Assembly (NCBI GenBank): GCA_013329045.1
Contig: DUKZ01000018.1
Coordinates: forward strand, 1-51,759
Length of the DNA: 51,759 nucleotides
From: Candidatus Woesearchaeota archaeon
Lineage (GTDB): Archaea > Nanobdellota > Nanobdellia > Woesearchaeales > UBA9989
Direction of reading: 5' to 3'
Positions 24,860-33,228 of the stretch are shown in pieces. Position 1 is the stretch's first letter; every line of letters starts with the position of its first letter. A model generated the notes under the pieces. That model was not told where the DNA came from, made no database searches, and saw nothing but the letters and a program-made list of their open reading frames with translations. The translations under genes were made by a program, and so were the position numbers.

Positions 24860-25105
24860 ATGGTCCAGGCAATAATAACACTAGATGATCACCAGGATAG
24901 GGTCCTGAATATTATTAAAGGAAAATACGGACTGAAGAACAAGTCAGATGCAGTGAACTTTGTCATCAGCAAGTTTGAGGATGACCTTTTAGAGCCAGAA
25001 CTTCGGCCAGAATATATTGACAAGATTAGGCTGATTGAAAAGAAAGGAAAATTTCATGCGTACAAGGATATATCTTCTTTGAGGAAAGAGATAGAACATG
25101 CGTAA
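24860..25105 (+). CDS. DUF2683-like antitoxin
   Basis: An 81-aa protein with VQAIITLDDHQDRVLNIIKG and LKNKSDAVNFVISKF, the ribbon-helix-helix-like signature of archaeal DUF2683 proteins that accompany RelE toxins. It overlaps the toxin by 8 nt. Confidence 0.8.
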   Translation: MVQAIITLDDHQDRVLNIIKGKYGLKNKSDAVNFVISKFEDDLLEPELRPEYIDKIRLIEKKGKFHAYKDISSLRKEIEHA

Positions 25106-25367
25106 GTTTTTGATGGAAGACTCGCTGAAGAGGACAATCTCAAAGAGTTCTAAAAAAGATAAGGTGCTGTATGAAGCGGTGATGAATAAGATTGAAGAGG
25201 TACTGACGTGTGAGGACGTCAACCACTATAAGAACCTGAAGAAGCCGTTGGAAGACTTTAAGAGGGTACATATCAAAGGCCCCTTTGTGTTAATATTCAA
25301 ATACAACCGGGCTGAAGACCAGGTCATATTTTTTGATCTGGATCATCATGATAAGGTATATAGTTAA
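25098..25367 (+). CDS. RelE/YafQ-family toxin
   Basis: An 89-aa toxin: helical N terminus, then HYKNLKKPLEDFKRVHIKG, FVLIFKYNRAEDQVIFFDLDHHDKVY, the typical RelE/YoeB strand pattern with C-terminal catalytic basic/His residues. It is translationally coupled to the DUF2683 antitoxin. Confidence 0.85.
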   Translation: MRKFLMEDSLKRTISKSSKKDKVLYEAVMNKIEEVLTCEDVNHYKNLKKPLEDFKRVHIKGPFVLIFKYNRAEDQVIFFDLDHHDKVYS

Positions 25368-25368
25368 T

Positions 25369-26301
25369 TTAATTGATGAGAATTATCTGGGAAGGATATT
25401 CAATGATAATTTCCGGTTTTCCTTCGTAAAGTTTGATGGCACCGGTAATTTTTATAGTTTTTCCTTCAAAGTAAGAAGGAGAAAAAGAAGAGAACTTGTA
25501 AAGATCAGGAGAAAAGATAACCCCCGAAAAACAATTATTAGGATACACCTCTCCAAAATTGAGAAAAAGGGTATTGGTTTTGCTTAAGTAACTATCCACA
25601 ACAACTCCCTGAACAATAACGTTTTTGTTCAGATAGTCCTTCGCATCACATGCAGCAATTGTCTTTAAAGCTGTTTTAGGTGGAATAGTTGGTATAACAG
25701 GTTGGGAGTCTTCTGTCTTGGGAGTTTCCCATTTACATCCAACATCATAGTCCTTTGCGTATACTTCAGCAGATCGTATCTCACCAGCGTATTTCTGAGT
25801 TTCAGGGTATATCCTTGCGACAGCCAATCCTTCAGTTACCATCTGGACATTGATATTCTTGCCACCGAGGAAAACATATCGAAGTGAACGCCCATATTTG
25901 TCATTATCCTCATTATCAGACTCTAAGATGACTTGTTTATTGAGAACAAGTTCAGAGAGCCGACTGCTTGCCTCATCATAACAGGGGTATCCTGTTTCAT
26001 CTGCATCAATGCTTAAGAGCCGGACTGTTTCCCCACCTTCAACGATAAGGGTATCTCCATCAATGATTTTTGTCACAATTTTTGTTAGATTTCCCCTAAC
26101 TAGAGGGGATAGATTAACTGGAGAAGAGGGTAATTGGGGAACAGTTGTTTGCTGCTTGTCCCCAGGCATCTCAGGTGAAAGATAATAATTGACGGTTGGT
26201 GCCTGATAACTCTTAATGATAACTGCAGAAAAGAGAAGAGAAAAACTGATAAGTATCGCTGCAAATAAAATCACGAATAACTGTCTGGATTCCTTGTCCA
26301 T
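25369..26301 (-). CDS. membrane-anchored thermonuclease (SNase) with OB-fold C terminus
   Basis: A 310-aa protein: N-terminal TM anchor (about 8-27), Pro/Ser-rich linker, then a staphylococcal-nuclease domain (about 75-195) with KIIDGDTLIVEGGETVRLLSIDADE and YGRSLRYVF giving the Asp/Arg/Glu active site. A second OB-like domain (about 225-308: IVQGVVVDSYLSKTNTLFLNF, EGKTIKITGAI) follows. Acts outside the cell, probably for nucleotide scavenging or against foreign DNA. Convergent with the RelE gene. Confidence 0.88.
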   Translation of the reverse strand: MDKESRQLFVILFAAILISFSLLFSAVIIKSYQAPTVNYYLSPEMPGDKQQTTVPQLPSSPVNLSPLVRGNLTKIVTKIIDGDTLIVEGGETVRLLSIDADETGYPCYDEASSRLSELVLNKQVILESDNEDNDKYGRSLRYVFLGGKNINVQMVTEGLAVARIYPETQKYAGEIRSAEVYAKDYDVGCKWETPKTEDSQPVIPTIPPKTALKTIAACDAKDYLNKNVIVQGVVVDSYLSKTNTLFLNFGEVYPNNCFSGVIFSPDLYKFSSFSPSYFEGKTIKITGAIKLYEGKPEIIIEYPSQIILIN

Positions 26302-26368
26302 CTTAGAAGAATGGAGAGTATTTGCTGATTAAAAAGATTTATGTGGTGGAGAGGAAATGTAGAAGAAG

Positions 26369-26470
26369 TATTTAATTTTGGAGAAAGAAGTCCATGGCTG
26401 CTACACGAATATCATGGGCTTGCCGGTGGGGAAAGTGAAAAGAATGCTAGAACATTTTGAAAAAATCTGA
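26369..26470 (+). pseudogene. 3'-terminal fragment of a maf gene
   Basis: The frame ending at TGA 26468-26470 reads EVHGCYTNIMGLPVGKV and EHFEKI, nearly the C terminus of the intact Maf at 28268-28822 (EIHGCYTNIMGLPVEKV). Nothing upstream of about 26369 matches, so only the last about 30 codons survive. It is a diverged remnant of a second maf copy. Confidence 0.75.
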
Positions 26471-26491
26471 TTATCTCCGTCTTTTCCCCCG

Positions 26492-26514
26492 TTCAAGGAG
26501 GGGTATTCCTTGAA
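26492..26514 (+). terminator. hairpin downstream of the maf fragment
   Basis: TTCAAGGA (26492-26499) pairs perfectly with TCCTTGAA (26507-26514) across a 7-nt loop. It could be a leftover processing or termination structure. The rest of 26471-26619 holds no gene I can support. Confidence 0.4.
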
Positions 26515-26619
26515 AGGATTCATGATGCTTGGAACATAATTGAGTATTGGTTGTTGAATGGGAGAATGCCCTGAAAAAGAAGAAAAACATCGAGATAGAG
26601 AAAGATAGAGAAATAAAAA

Positions 26620-27369
26620 CTATCTTTTCCTTCTTCTCAAAAGGCTCATAGCGCCAAATCCAGCAACTAACATTCCTAATGTGCCTGGCTCAGGAACAGG
26701 TGTTATACCAACATTATCCATTTGCCATTGTCCCTGTGTATGAAAGCCAAGATAACCGAAGGGCAGGGTAGCGTCATTCACTGAGAATATCTGAGAACCA
26801 TCTAAAGAACCGTACAGCATGTCTCCCTCCCTCCTCACTTCGAATGCATGCCAGGCGTAAGGGTCATAATTGCTCACCCACAGGTCAGGAGTAAGATCTG
26901 TATTTGTGCCATTATGATGAAGGTTGACTTTGGATTGTAATGTTCCGCTGTTGAGGCTTCCTGTAGTTCCCCCAAACCACCACTGATATGATTCCTGGTT
27001 TGGTCCCGGACCGATTCTGTCAATGCCTGAATCAAAGCCGATGCCAAGCATTGCAGAAGAGCCGTCAGGGGTGATAAGCCGGACATCACCGGTGAACATG
27101 AAATCACCCATTATTGCACCGATATCTGTCCACATAACCCTTGCTCCATCAATATATGGATCATTGAAGAGACTCCCCTGGCTGGCTGTCCAGTTTCCGT
27201 ATTCGGCTGTCCAGCCTGCATAATCAAGGTCGTCAAACGTGTCAATGATCCCTGCTTGTGCTGGATCAGGAACGACTGCTGCTGTCAGTGGTAAGACAAG
27301 AGGTAATGTCACTCTCGCCATTGCAACCAAGCGTCTTGAAGGATACATATAGTCTGAAATCGTTTTCAT
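26620..27369 (-). CDS. PEP-CTERM surface protein with LamG-like domain
   Basis: A 249-aa exported protein: signal peptide (hydrophobic about 18-38, cut near AQA), a beta-sandwich domain rich in Gly, Asp and aromatic residues (concanavalin/LamG-like), and the C-terminal sorting signal PVPEPGTLGMLVAGF...LLRRRKR, a textbook PEP-CTERM. These signals are processed by exosortases and are typically bacterial; archaea more often carry PGF- or PEF-CTERM. No sortase is in the window. A copy of the short repeat lies 33 nt upstream. Confidence 0.88.
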   Translation of the reverse strand: MKTISDYMYPSRRLVAMARVTLPLVLPLTAAVVPDPAQAGIIDTFDDLDYAGWTAEYGNWTASQGSLFNDPYIDGARVMWTDIGAIMGDFMFTGDVRLITPDGSSAMLGIGFDSGIDRIGPGPNQESYQWWFGGTTGSLNSGTLQSKVNLHHNGTNTDLTPDLWVSNYDPYAWHAFEVRREGDMLYGSLDGSQIFSVNDATLPFGYLGFHTQGQWQMDNVGITPVPEPGTLGMLVAGFGAMSLLRRRKR

Positions 27370-27401
27370 GGTGATGGAAAATGTATATTAGTTTAAATAG
27401 T

Positions 27402-27429
27402 TTTTGTCATCCTTTCCACCGCTCCATAC
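27402..27429 (+). repeat. short interspersed repeat, copy 4
   Basis: TTTTGTCATCC then TTTCCACCGCTCCATAC; the most diverged copy, lying upstream of the PEP-CTERM gene rather than after a stop codon. Confidence 0.5.
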
Positions 27430-27475
27430 CTTTATCTTCTTCTTTTTTCATCGGTTTGCTGAAGTGATGTGTGAT

Positions 27476-27517
27476 CCATCCCACTGGACAACCTCGCGTG
27501 AGGGTTAAAAACAGTGT
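27476..27517 (+). repeat. promoter-region repeat, copy B
   Basis: CCCACTGGACAACCTCGCGTG followed by TTAAAAACAGTGT resembles 24573-24615, with the same spacing to a MIIKEL start. Confidence 0.5.
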
Positions 27518-27531
27518 TTAACGTCTCCCTT

Positions 27532-27700
27532 ATGATCATCAAGGAGCTCCAGTTCGGGAACTATCCCTACAAGTCAAGGAAAAGCTCTACCAGGTGGAGA
27601 GCAAAGTCGACATAGAAAACAAAGAGAAAAGAAAACTAGGAGAGAGAACCATAATGGTGAGGCAGGAAAAGATGTGGAGGAAGTATGTATTACAAGTTTG
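27532..27700 (+). pseudogene. broken paralogue of the 60-aa MIIKEL gene
   Basis: ATG 27532 reads MIIKELQFGNYPYKSRKS and then shifts frame and stops. A deletion of about 40 nt relative to the copy at 24656 joins TACAAGTC to AAGGAAAAGCTCTACCAGG; in the shifted frame the sequence runs on as KLYQVESKVDIENKEKR to TGA/TAG near 27700. It keeps its promoter copy. It overlaps the end of the minus-strand membrane gene. Confidence 0.55.
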
Positions 27701-27913
27701 ATAGGTTCTTTTTAATTGTGTCTGATATCCATGTATCCAATATTCATCACCAAAGGCGATGGCTAAAAGCACAAGACCAGTTATAACCAAAATCGCCGAG
27801 ATCGCGGCAAAGCCATATTTTTCTTGGAGAAGAAAAGGGATAGTCCCTAATACCCAAATGACTATACATATTACCCCTCCAACAACGAAGAGATAGTTAT
27901 TTTTCTTCCTCAT
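27587..27913 (-). CDS. small membrane protein
   Basis: A 108-aa product from ATG 27913 (SD-like GGGGAGATCC upstream), with two TM helices (about 7-27 and 33-53). The C-terminal third lies opposite the MIIKEL pseudogene and may be a read-on tail rather than native sequence. Unknown function. The longer frame from 27976 lacks a better start signal. Confidence 0.45.
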   Translation of the reverse strand: MRKKNNYLFVVGGVICIVIWVLGTIPFLLQEKYGFAAISAILVITGLVLLAIAFGDEYWIHGYQTQLKRTYQTCNTYFLHIFSCLTIMVLSPSFLFSLFSMSTLLSTW

Positions 27914-28061
27914 GAGGATCTCCCCAGGAATTGTACTATAAAAGCTTAGCGAGTCGTGGCGTGGATGACAGAACATATATCCTCCAACATATCTATCCTA
28001 GCATCGACGTACACTGGGATTCAACGAAAATTTTTTAAAGGGAGCCTTTGCTCTCTGGGTT

Positions 28062-28223
28062 ATGGCAGACGATCCAGATAATGAAGAGCAGAATGTCTAC
28101 CGATCAGGCTCTCGTGAACAGTTAGTAGAGGATGACGAGATCACTCCTGAAGAAGAAGGATTTATGGCAGGATACGACGAAGCTGAAGATTATGACAGTG
28201 AAGAGAAGAAGGAAGAAGAATGA
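28062..28223 (+). CDS. small acidic protein, 53 aa
   Basis: MADDPDNEEQNVYRSGSRE then VEDDEITPEEEGFMAGYDE and a Glu-rich tail. This pattern (YRSGSRE...EEEGFMAGYD) occurs as a conserved small protein in DPANN archaea as far as I recall; the function is unknown. TATA AATTTTTTAAAGG (28029-28041) precedes ATG 28062 at leaderless distance. Confidence 0.65.
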   Translation: MADDPDNEEQNVYRSGSREQLVEDDEITPEEEGFMAGYDEAEDYDSEEKKEEE

Positions 28224-28267
28224 GCCTTCGTTTCTTTCTCTGTTGCCTATTTCTGGTAGTATGAACG

Positions 28268-28822
28268 ATGGCAGTGATCCTAGCCTCACAATCACCAAGG
28301 AGAAAAGAACTCCTGCAGGCCATGGGCATCCCGTTTAGAGCAGTCCCAAGCGATGCCAAAGAAGATTTGTCAGACACAAAAGATCCTGTTTCTTTGGTCA
28401 TAAAAAATGCGCTGGCAAAGGCGCGCTTTGTTGCAAAAACAGAAAAAGGCATTATCCTTGGCTTTGACACCATCGGATTCTTGGACGGCAAAGTCCTTGG
28501 CAAGCCAAAAGACCAGAATGACGCAAAAGCCATGTTGAAGTCCATGTCAGGCAAGACCCATCAGGTGTATTCAGGTATAGCCATCATCGACACAGAAAAA
28601 GATAAGGAGATAACCGATGTTGAGAAGACTGATGTTGCCTTCAGAGAACTCTCAGAGGAAGAGATCGACCATTACCTTAAGCACAACAATGTTCTTGACA
28701 AAGCAGCATCCTATGGCATCCAGGATGGTGCAGGGTTCTTGATAAAAGAGATCCATGGCTGCTATACAAATATCATGGGCTTGCCGGTAGAGAAAGTAAC
28801 GAAGATGTTCAAGAAAATATGA
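28268..28822 (+). CDS. maf: Maf-family nucleoside triphosphate pyrophosphatase
   Basis: Hydrolyses non-canonical or modified NTPs (dTTP/UTP or m7GTP type) to monophosphates, cleaning the nucleotide pool. The 184-aa product has SQSPRRKELL (residues 7-16), GFDTI in the place of the catalytic Asp motif, GKPKDQNDAKAMLKSMSGKTHQVYSG (quoted in parts as family signature) and SYGIQDGAG. It lies 44 nt after the small acidic gene. Confidence 0.93.
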   Translation: MAVILASQSPRRKELLQAMGIPFRAVPSDAKEDLSDTKDPVSLVIKNALAKARFVAKTEKGIILGFDTIGFLDGKVLGKPKDQNDAKAMLKSMSGKTHQVYSGIAIIDTEKDKEITDVEKTDVAFRELSEEEIDHYLKHNNVLDKAASYGIQDGAGFLIKEIHGCYTNIMGLPVEKVTKMFKKI

Positions 28823-28847
28823 GGAAGATTACTTTCAGCGACGACCT

Positions 28848-29825
28848 TTACCATTCACTATTACCATTAGTAATAGTTGTATCTTCAGCTGGTGGTTCTT
28901 CTCCGTCCATTCGTACTGGCGTGTCATCAGATCCTGCAGGATCTGCAAGCTGCCGGTCGAACCGTTCACCAGCATCTAATTCAAGTTCCCTGTCCATGCT
29001 CCCAATGCCATACGCTTGATGGTACGCCTCGGCCATAGCTACCCTTTGCTCGAGTTTTGTCTCAAAGTTGGCAAGGCCAAGAGCGAGCATGTGGCCACCA
29101 TAACCAAGAGCAAGAAATGCTAACGCTTCATAGACAAGGCATGGTTTTTGTTGTTCTCCGGGAACCACCACATGAGTGTCAGAAGTGATATAAGGAGGAC
29201 CTTGTTTTTGTGATACAATAGTAAGAGCCCTGGTGATGTGACAAGTAAGCCGGGATGATGAGGCTCTCCTGACTAAACGGTGTGATGAAGTATCGAATCG
29301 ATTGAGGAATGCAAGTGTTCGAGGCGGAGTTCCGTTTGTTTGTTTTGTCTCATCAGTGGTATAAATTATGATATTTGCTCCACTTTTCAAGGAGACTTCA
29401 AGGGGGTAGAAATGGGTAAGGGCAGCACCATCAAGAGTGAGTTCATCACCAAGACTGTTCTTTGATTGCATCCCGGAAAAATACCTGATCTCATAACGGA
29501 ATGTGGGAACAAGAGGATGTCTGCTAACCCAAGGACGTCTACCTAGATAAGTAGCTTCCATTTCCATATCAATGCGAAGTGCTCCATTATCCATCCCTAC
29601 CGCATGAAGAACGCTTGCTGATGCAGTTATTGGCATATTGAGCTCACGAGCACGCATAAGAAGATCAAAGGATTCGGGAAACACGTCAACCCGAAGAAGC
29701 CGGCATACTTCTGCTACAGCATTGCCGAGTGATTCGACATTCGCATCGTATCGTTCAAGCACCTCATTGAGCCTTCTTGCTTGTTGTTGGACGCGTCCTA
29801 TCCCCTCATGCACATACCCATCCAT
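28848..29825 (-). CDS. hypothetical protein, 325 aa
   Basis: No family recognised. An N-terminal helical region (1-60) is followed by a mixed alpha/beta region and a disordered acidic C terminus (last about 45 residues). There is no signal peptide; YEALAFLALGYGGHMLALGLANFETKLEQRV suggests a buried helix. A TATA-like ATTTAAATA (29846-29856) supports ATG 29825. The C-terminal coding region contains the stem CTATTAC...GTAATAG (28859-28876). Confidence 0.55.
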   Translation of the reverse strand: MDGYVHEGIGRVQQQARRLNEVLERYDANVESLGNAVAEVCRLLRVDVFPESFDLLMRARELNMPITASASVLHAVGMDNGALRIDMEMEATYLGRRPWVSRHPLVPTFRYEIRYFSGMQSKNSLGDELTLDGAALTHFYPLEVSLKSGANIIIYTTDETKQTNGTPPRTLAFLNRFDTSSHRLVRRASSSRLTCHITRALTIVSQKQGPPYITSDTHVVVPGEQQKPCLVYEALAFLALGYGGHMLALGLANFETKLEQRVAMAEAYHQAYGIGSMDRELELDAGERFDRQLADPAGSDDTPVRMDGEEPPAEDTTITNGNSEW

Positions 29826-29951
29826 TAACAACTGAAGCGGAAAGCTATTTAAATATTTTTCGTTTGTTCTTATCCATTAGTGATTAATTTAAAAGAAAGT
29901 TTGTGGTCGAAATTAACCAATAACCTTAAAAAACCTGGATGACCTGGAGTG

Positions 29952-31613
29952 ATGATGGAATCGGCAAGGGACCATATTTTAAAGCTCCTTGAGGAGACAA
30001 CAGGGGAAAAAGATCTTCAGATCGAGGTTCCGCCAACCGCGTATTTGGGGGATTTTGCTTTTCCCAGCTTCCAATTGGCAAAAGACAAGAAAAAAAGGCC
30101 GGCGGATATTGCTGAGGAGCTCTCGAAGCTGATTCTTCCTGATGAGGTCATTGAAAGCGTATCATCAAACGGCCCGTATGTCAACTTCTTCCTCCAAAGG
30201 ACAACGGTGATGAGACGCACCATCAAGGAGATACTTGAGAAGAAAGAGTCATTCGCGAGCAAGAAAAAGACAAGGCATGCATTAGTTGAACACACATCCA
30301 TCAATCCTAACGCGTCTCCCCATGTAGGAAGGGCAAGAAACGCTTTGATAGGTGATGCTATTGTTCGGATGCTTCGCCACCTGGGCTTTGAGACAGAGGT
30401 TCATTATTTTGTTAATGATATCGGCAAGCAGATAGCAATGCTTGTCCTGGCAGCTGGACACAAAAATCCCTCATTTGATGAGCTTTTAGAACTCTATATC
30501 AAGATCAACAAGGATGTTGAGGAAAATCCTGAAAAGGAAAAATTGGTTTTCGAGCTGCTAAGCCAGCTGGAAGCAGACGACAAAGAAGTCCTCCAGAGAT
30601 TTCGGAAAGTAGTCAAAACATGCATCGATGGTCAGGCAAGGATCCTGGGGGATCTTGGCATCACTTATGATACGTATGATTACGAATCAGACCTTTTGTT
30701 TGATGGAAACACAAAAGAGATTATTGCAAAGCTGGAAAAGACAGGCAAGCTCTTCACTGATGAGGAGAACAGGCAGGTCCTCAATCAGGAAGGCTACCAG
30801 TTGGCAATGAAGGCTCCAGTCCTTGTCCTCACGAGGAACGATGGCACCTCGTTGTATCCTTTGAGGGATATTGCCTACAACATCAAGAAGGCAGCGTTGG
30901 CAAAGGACAGGAACATCATTATTCTAGGAGAAGACCAAAAGCTCTATCAGCAGCAGATCAATGCAGCTCTCTCTCTCATAGGGATCAATGAGCCGGAGGT
31001 TGTCCATTATTCTTTTGTCCTCTTAAAGGAAGGGAAGATGTCGACAAGAAAAGGCAATGTTGTCCTGCTCGCAGACCTGATGAAGGAAGTGGAGGAGAAT
31101 GCGATGAAAGAGATTGTGGAAAAGCAGAAAGCAAAGCCGTCAAAACAGCTTGCAAGGATGATTGGGTATGGCGCTTTGAAATATGGCATCCTGAAAATAT
31201 CTCCAGAAAAGAATGTCACGTTTGACACGGAGACTGCCCTCAGTTTTGAGGGAGAGACTGGCCCCTATATCCAATATGCCCATGCAAGGATATGTTCTAT
31301 CCTGGAAAAAGCCGCCTCGCAAGATGAGGGTGACTGCTCTTTGCTCACCAATGATAAGGAATGGGCGCTGATAAAGATGCTCGGTAATTTTCCCCATACG
31401 ATCGAAGAGGCTGCAAGGCAGATGCGCCCGCATATCCTGGCAAACTACCTGTTCGAATTATCCCAAAGGTTTTCTGAATTCTACCAGGAATGCCCGGTGC
31501 TGCAGGTAGAAGGCCCGCTGAAGAATGCCAGGCTTCAGGTTATTTCTGCAACAAAAACAGTCCTTGCTCTCGGGCTCTCACTCCTGGGCATTGATGCGCC
31601 GGAAAGGATGTGA
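29952..31613 (+). CDS. argS: arginyl-tRNA synthetase
   Basis: Charges tRNA-Arg. A 553-aa class I enzyme: N-terminal additional domain (1-110), HIGH-type motif NPNASPHVGRARN (about residues 115-127), KMSTRKGN (about 361-368) and the all-helical DALR anticodon-binding domain at the C terminus. A TATA near 29924-29932 puts the start at ATG 29952 or 29955. Confidence 0.97.
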   Translation: MMESARDHILKLLEETTGEKDLQIEVPPTAYLGDFAFPSFQLAKDKKKRPADIAEELSKLILPDEVIESVSSNGPYVNFFLQRTTVMRRTIKEILEKKESFASKKKTRHALVEHTSINPNASPHVGRARNALIGDAIVRMLRHLGFETEVHYFVNDIGKQIAMLVLAAGHKNPSFDELLELYIKINKDVEENPEKEKLVFELLSQLEADDKEVLQRFRKVVKTCIDGQARILGDLGITYDTYDYESDLLFDGNTKEIIAKLEKTGKLFTDEENRQVLNQEGYQLAMKAPVLVLTRNDGTSLYPLRDIAYNIKKAALAKDRNIIILGEDQKLYQQQINAALSLIGINEPEVVHYSFVLLKEGKMSTRKGNVVLLADLMKEVEENAMKEIVEKQKAKPSKQLARMIGYGALKYGILKISPEKNVTFDTETALSFEGETGPYIQYAHARICSILEKAASQDEGDCSLLTNDKEWALIKMLGNFPHTIEEAARQMRPHILANYLFELSQRFSEFYQECPVLQVEGPLKNARLQVISATKTVLALGLSLLGIDAPERM

Positions 31614-33083
31614 TCAGAGCCGTTCTGGCCGAAGGTTTCGAAGTCTTTGCCCGGCATCGATGAGAGTCTTCATCGTCAGAGTCAATTCCTGCTCGAGAGG
31701 TTTTGGAACATAATCCGTGTCAATGAGGGCATAGTTCTCACCGAGTAATCGAAGAGTATACTCCTTGATTTTTGGACCCCAGTCAAGTGTCCCTCGCTGT
31801 GCTGTTGTGCTGCATTTCCCGACAAGGCCTGCAATGCCCGTATCTTGGTAGATCAGATTTAAGCTTTGAGTCAATTCCTCGACTGTTTCATTGAATGCTT
31901 CGCTTGGGGAATGGCCATGTTCTATCAGCACTCTTGCTTGCAGTTCTATCATTCCGAGAAGTGCGCCGAGGAGAATAGGAGAATTTGGCTCAGTTATCCG
32001 GTCATCTGCCCCGCGCATTGAGCGTGCCCGCTTGGCTACCTGCCACATTTCAGCTGAATCGATAGTATTCAATTCTGTTTGGAGCGCATCTTGATAATTT
32101 GACACCCCATTTGCGCTAAGGACCCTTGCTACTTCTCCTCCGCTCACAACATTGCTATAGAGCCCTTCGATAAGATCAGTGAGTCCGTCCCGCACAAACT
32201 GCTGTGCCTGGAGAACGATAGAGAGTGTACCATCCTGCCTCGCATATTCATAGACTCCTTCGATCCCAATCTCTCCAATCATTGGTAAATAACCTTGGGT
32301 GAGGGTTTCTGAAGAGAACAAGAATGCCTCATCCTCACCAACACCTCCTTGGCGCAAGAAATCATAAAATGCTTCTGCCAGGCCCCAGATGCCGCCAAGC
32401 AGAACAAACCGTTCACCGAACAGATCAGATGTCACTTCCTTTCGGATCGTTGTTTCAAAAAGATATGCGGCGCCAGCTAGCCTGCCATATGAGAGAACAA
32501 TATCGCGTGCATCCCCTGTTGCGTCCTGGCCAACTGCATAGCTGGCAGATATCCCAGAGCCTTTGACAAAATTTCGTCTGACTGTCCATCCTGCGCCTTT
32601 TGGGGCAAAGAGAACTTCATTGACATCTGATGGTGTGATGATCCCTGTCTGGTCTGGAAAGCCAGGCCCAAATCCATGGGAAAAGAGAAGCGTCGAATTA
32701 CCTTGAAGGTTATCCCGAACCTTTGCCCAATGTTCTACCTGCTCTGCATCAGGCAATAAATAACAAACAACATCTCCCATGCCTGTTGCAGTCTCAAGGT
32801 CAAATAGTGTCTCCCTGGGGACCCAGCCATCTTCTAAAGCTTGTGTATAGGAGGCACTTTCTTCCCCATCAGGGCGTGTTTGGCGCTGGCCAAGAATAAC
32901 ATTCACATTCCCTCCAACCTGAGCAATAGTATCTCTGAGGTTTTGTGCTTGACCGCTTCCTTGCCGTCCATACCCAAGAACTGCAATTGTCTTTCCATCA
33001 AGAAAGTTAACTGCCTGTCCAAGTGAATAATCATCGCGTGAAATAACCTCTTCCGCGAACCCATCTGCATAAGTAACTTTCAT
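31614..33083 (-). CDS. ilvC: ketol-acid reductoisomerase, long class II form
   Basis: NADPH-dependent isomeroreductase of valine/isoleucine synthesis. The 489-aa length matches the two-domain class II (Escherichia coli-like) form. An N-terminal Rossmann motif AVLGYGRQGSGQAQNLRD is followed by FAPKGAGWTVR, TSDLFGERFVLLGG with Asp/Glu metal ligands, and a duplicated helical C-terminal domain. SD GAGGGGAT precedes ATG 33083. No other branched-chain gene is in the window, which is unexpected for a reduced archaeal genome. Convergent and abutting with argS. Confidence 0.93.
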   Translation of the reverse strand: MKVTYADGFAEEVISRDDYSLGQAVNFLDGKTIAVLGYGRQGSGQAQNLRDTIAQVGGNVNVILGQRQTRPDGEESASYTQALEDGWVPRETLFDLETATGMGDVVCYLLPDAEQVEHWAKVRDNLQGNSTLLFSHGFGPGFPDQTGIITPSDVNEVLFAPKGAGWTVRRNFVKGSGISASYAVGQDATGDARDIVLSYGRLAGAAYLFETTIRKEVTSDLFGERFVLLGGIWGLAEAFYDFLRQGGVGEDEAFLFSSETLTQGYLPMIGEIGIEGVYEYARQDGTLSIVLQAQQFVRDGLTDLIEGLYSNVVSGGEVARVLSANGVSNYQDALQTELNTIDSAEMWQVAKRARSMRGADDRITEPNSPILLGALLGMIELQARVLIEHGHSPSEAFNETVEELTQSLNLIYQDTGIAGLVGKCSTTAQRGTLDWGPKIKEYTLRLLGENYALIDTDYVPKPLEQELTLTMKTLIDAGQRLRNLRPERL

Positions 33084-33195
33084 GGATATCCCCTCATAAG
33101 TTGAATCTGAAAGCTATCATACGTTGATTTAAAAAGAGGGTAGTTAATAGAAAACAAAGATTGCAGGGTATATTTCAAAACATGACTAATAAGAG

Positions 33196-33208
33196 CATAT
33201 TTAAATAA
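33196..33208 (+). promoter_or_regulatory. TATA box of the Nog1-like gene
   Basis: CATATTTAAATAA is centred about 27 nt before ATG 33229, predicting a leaderless mRNA. Confidence 0.55.
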
Positions 33209-33228
33209 CTAACCAACATTGCCTTAGT

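Noticed and set aside
26545..26620. Fragment resembling the WVIEWE tail of the amber-broken gene at 24333
   Set aside because: Only about six residues match (VVEWE) and the preceding frame is closed; too short to support.
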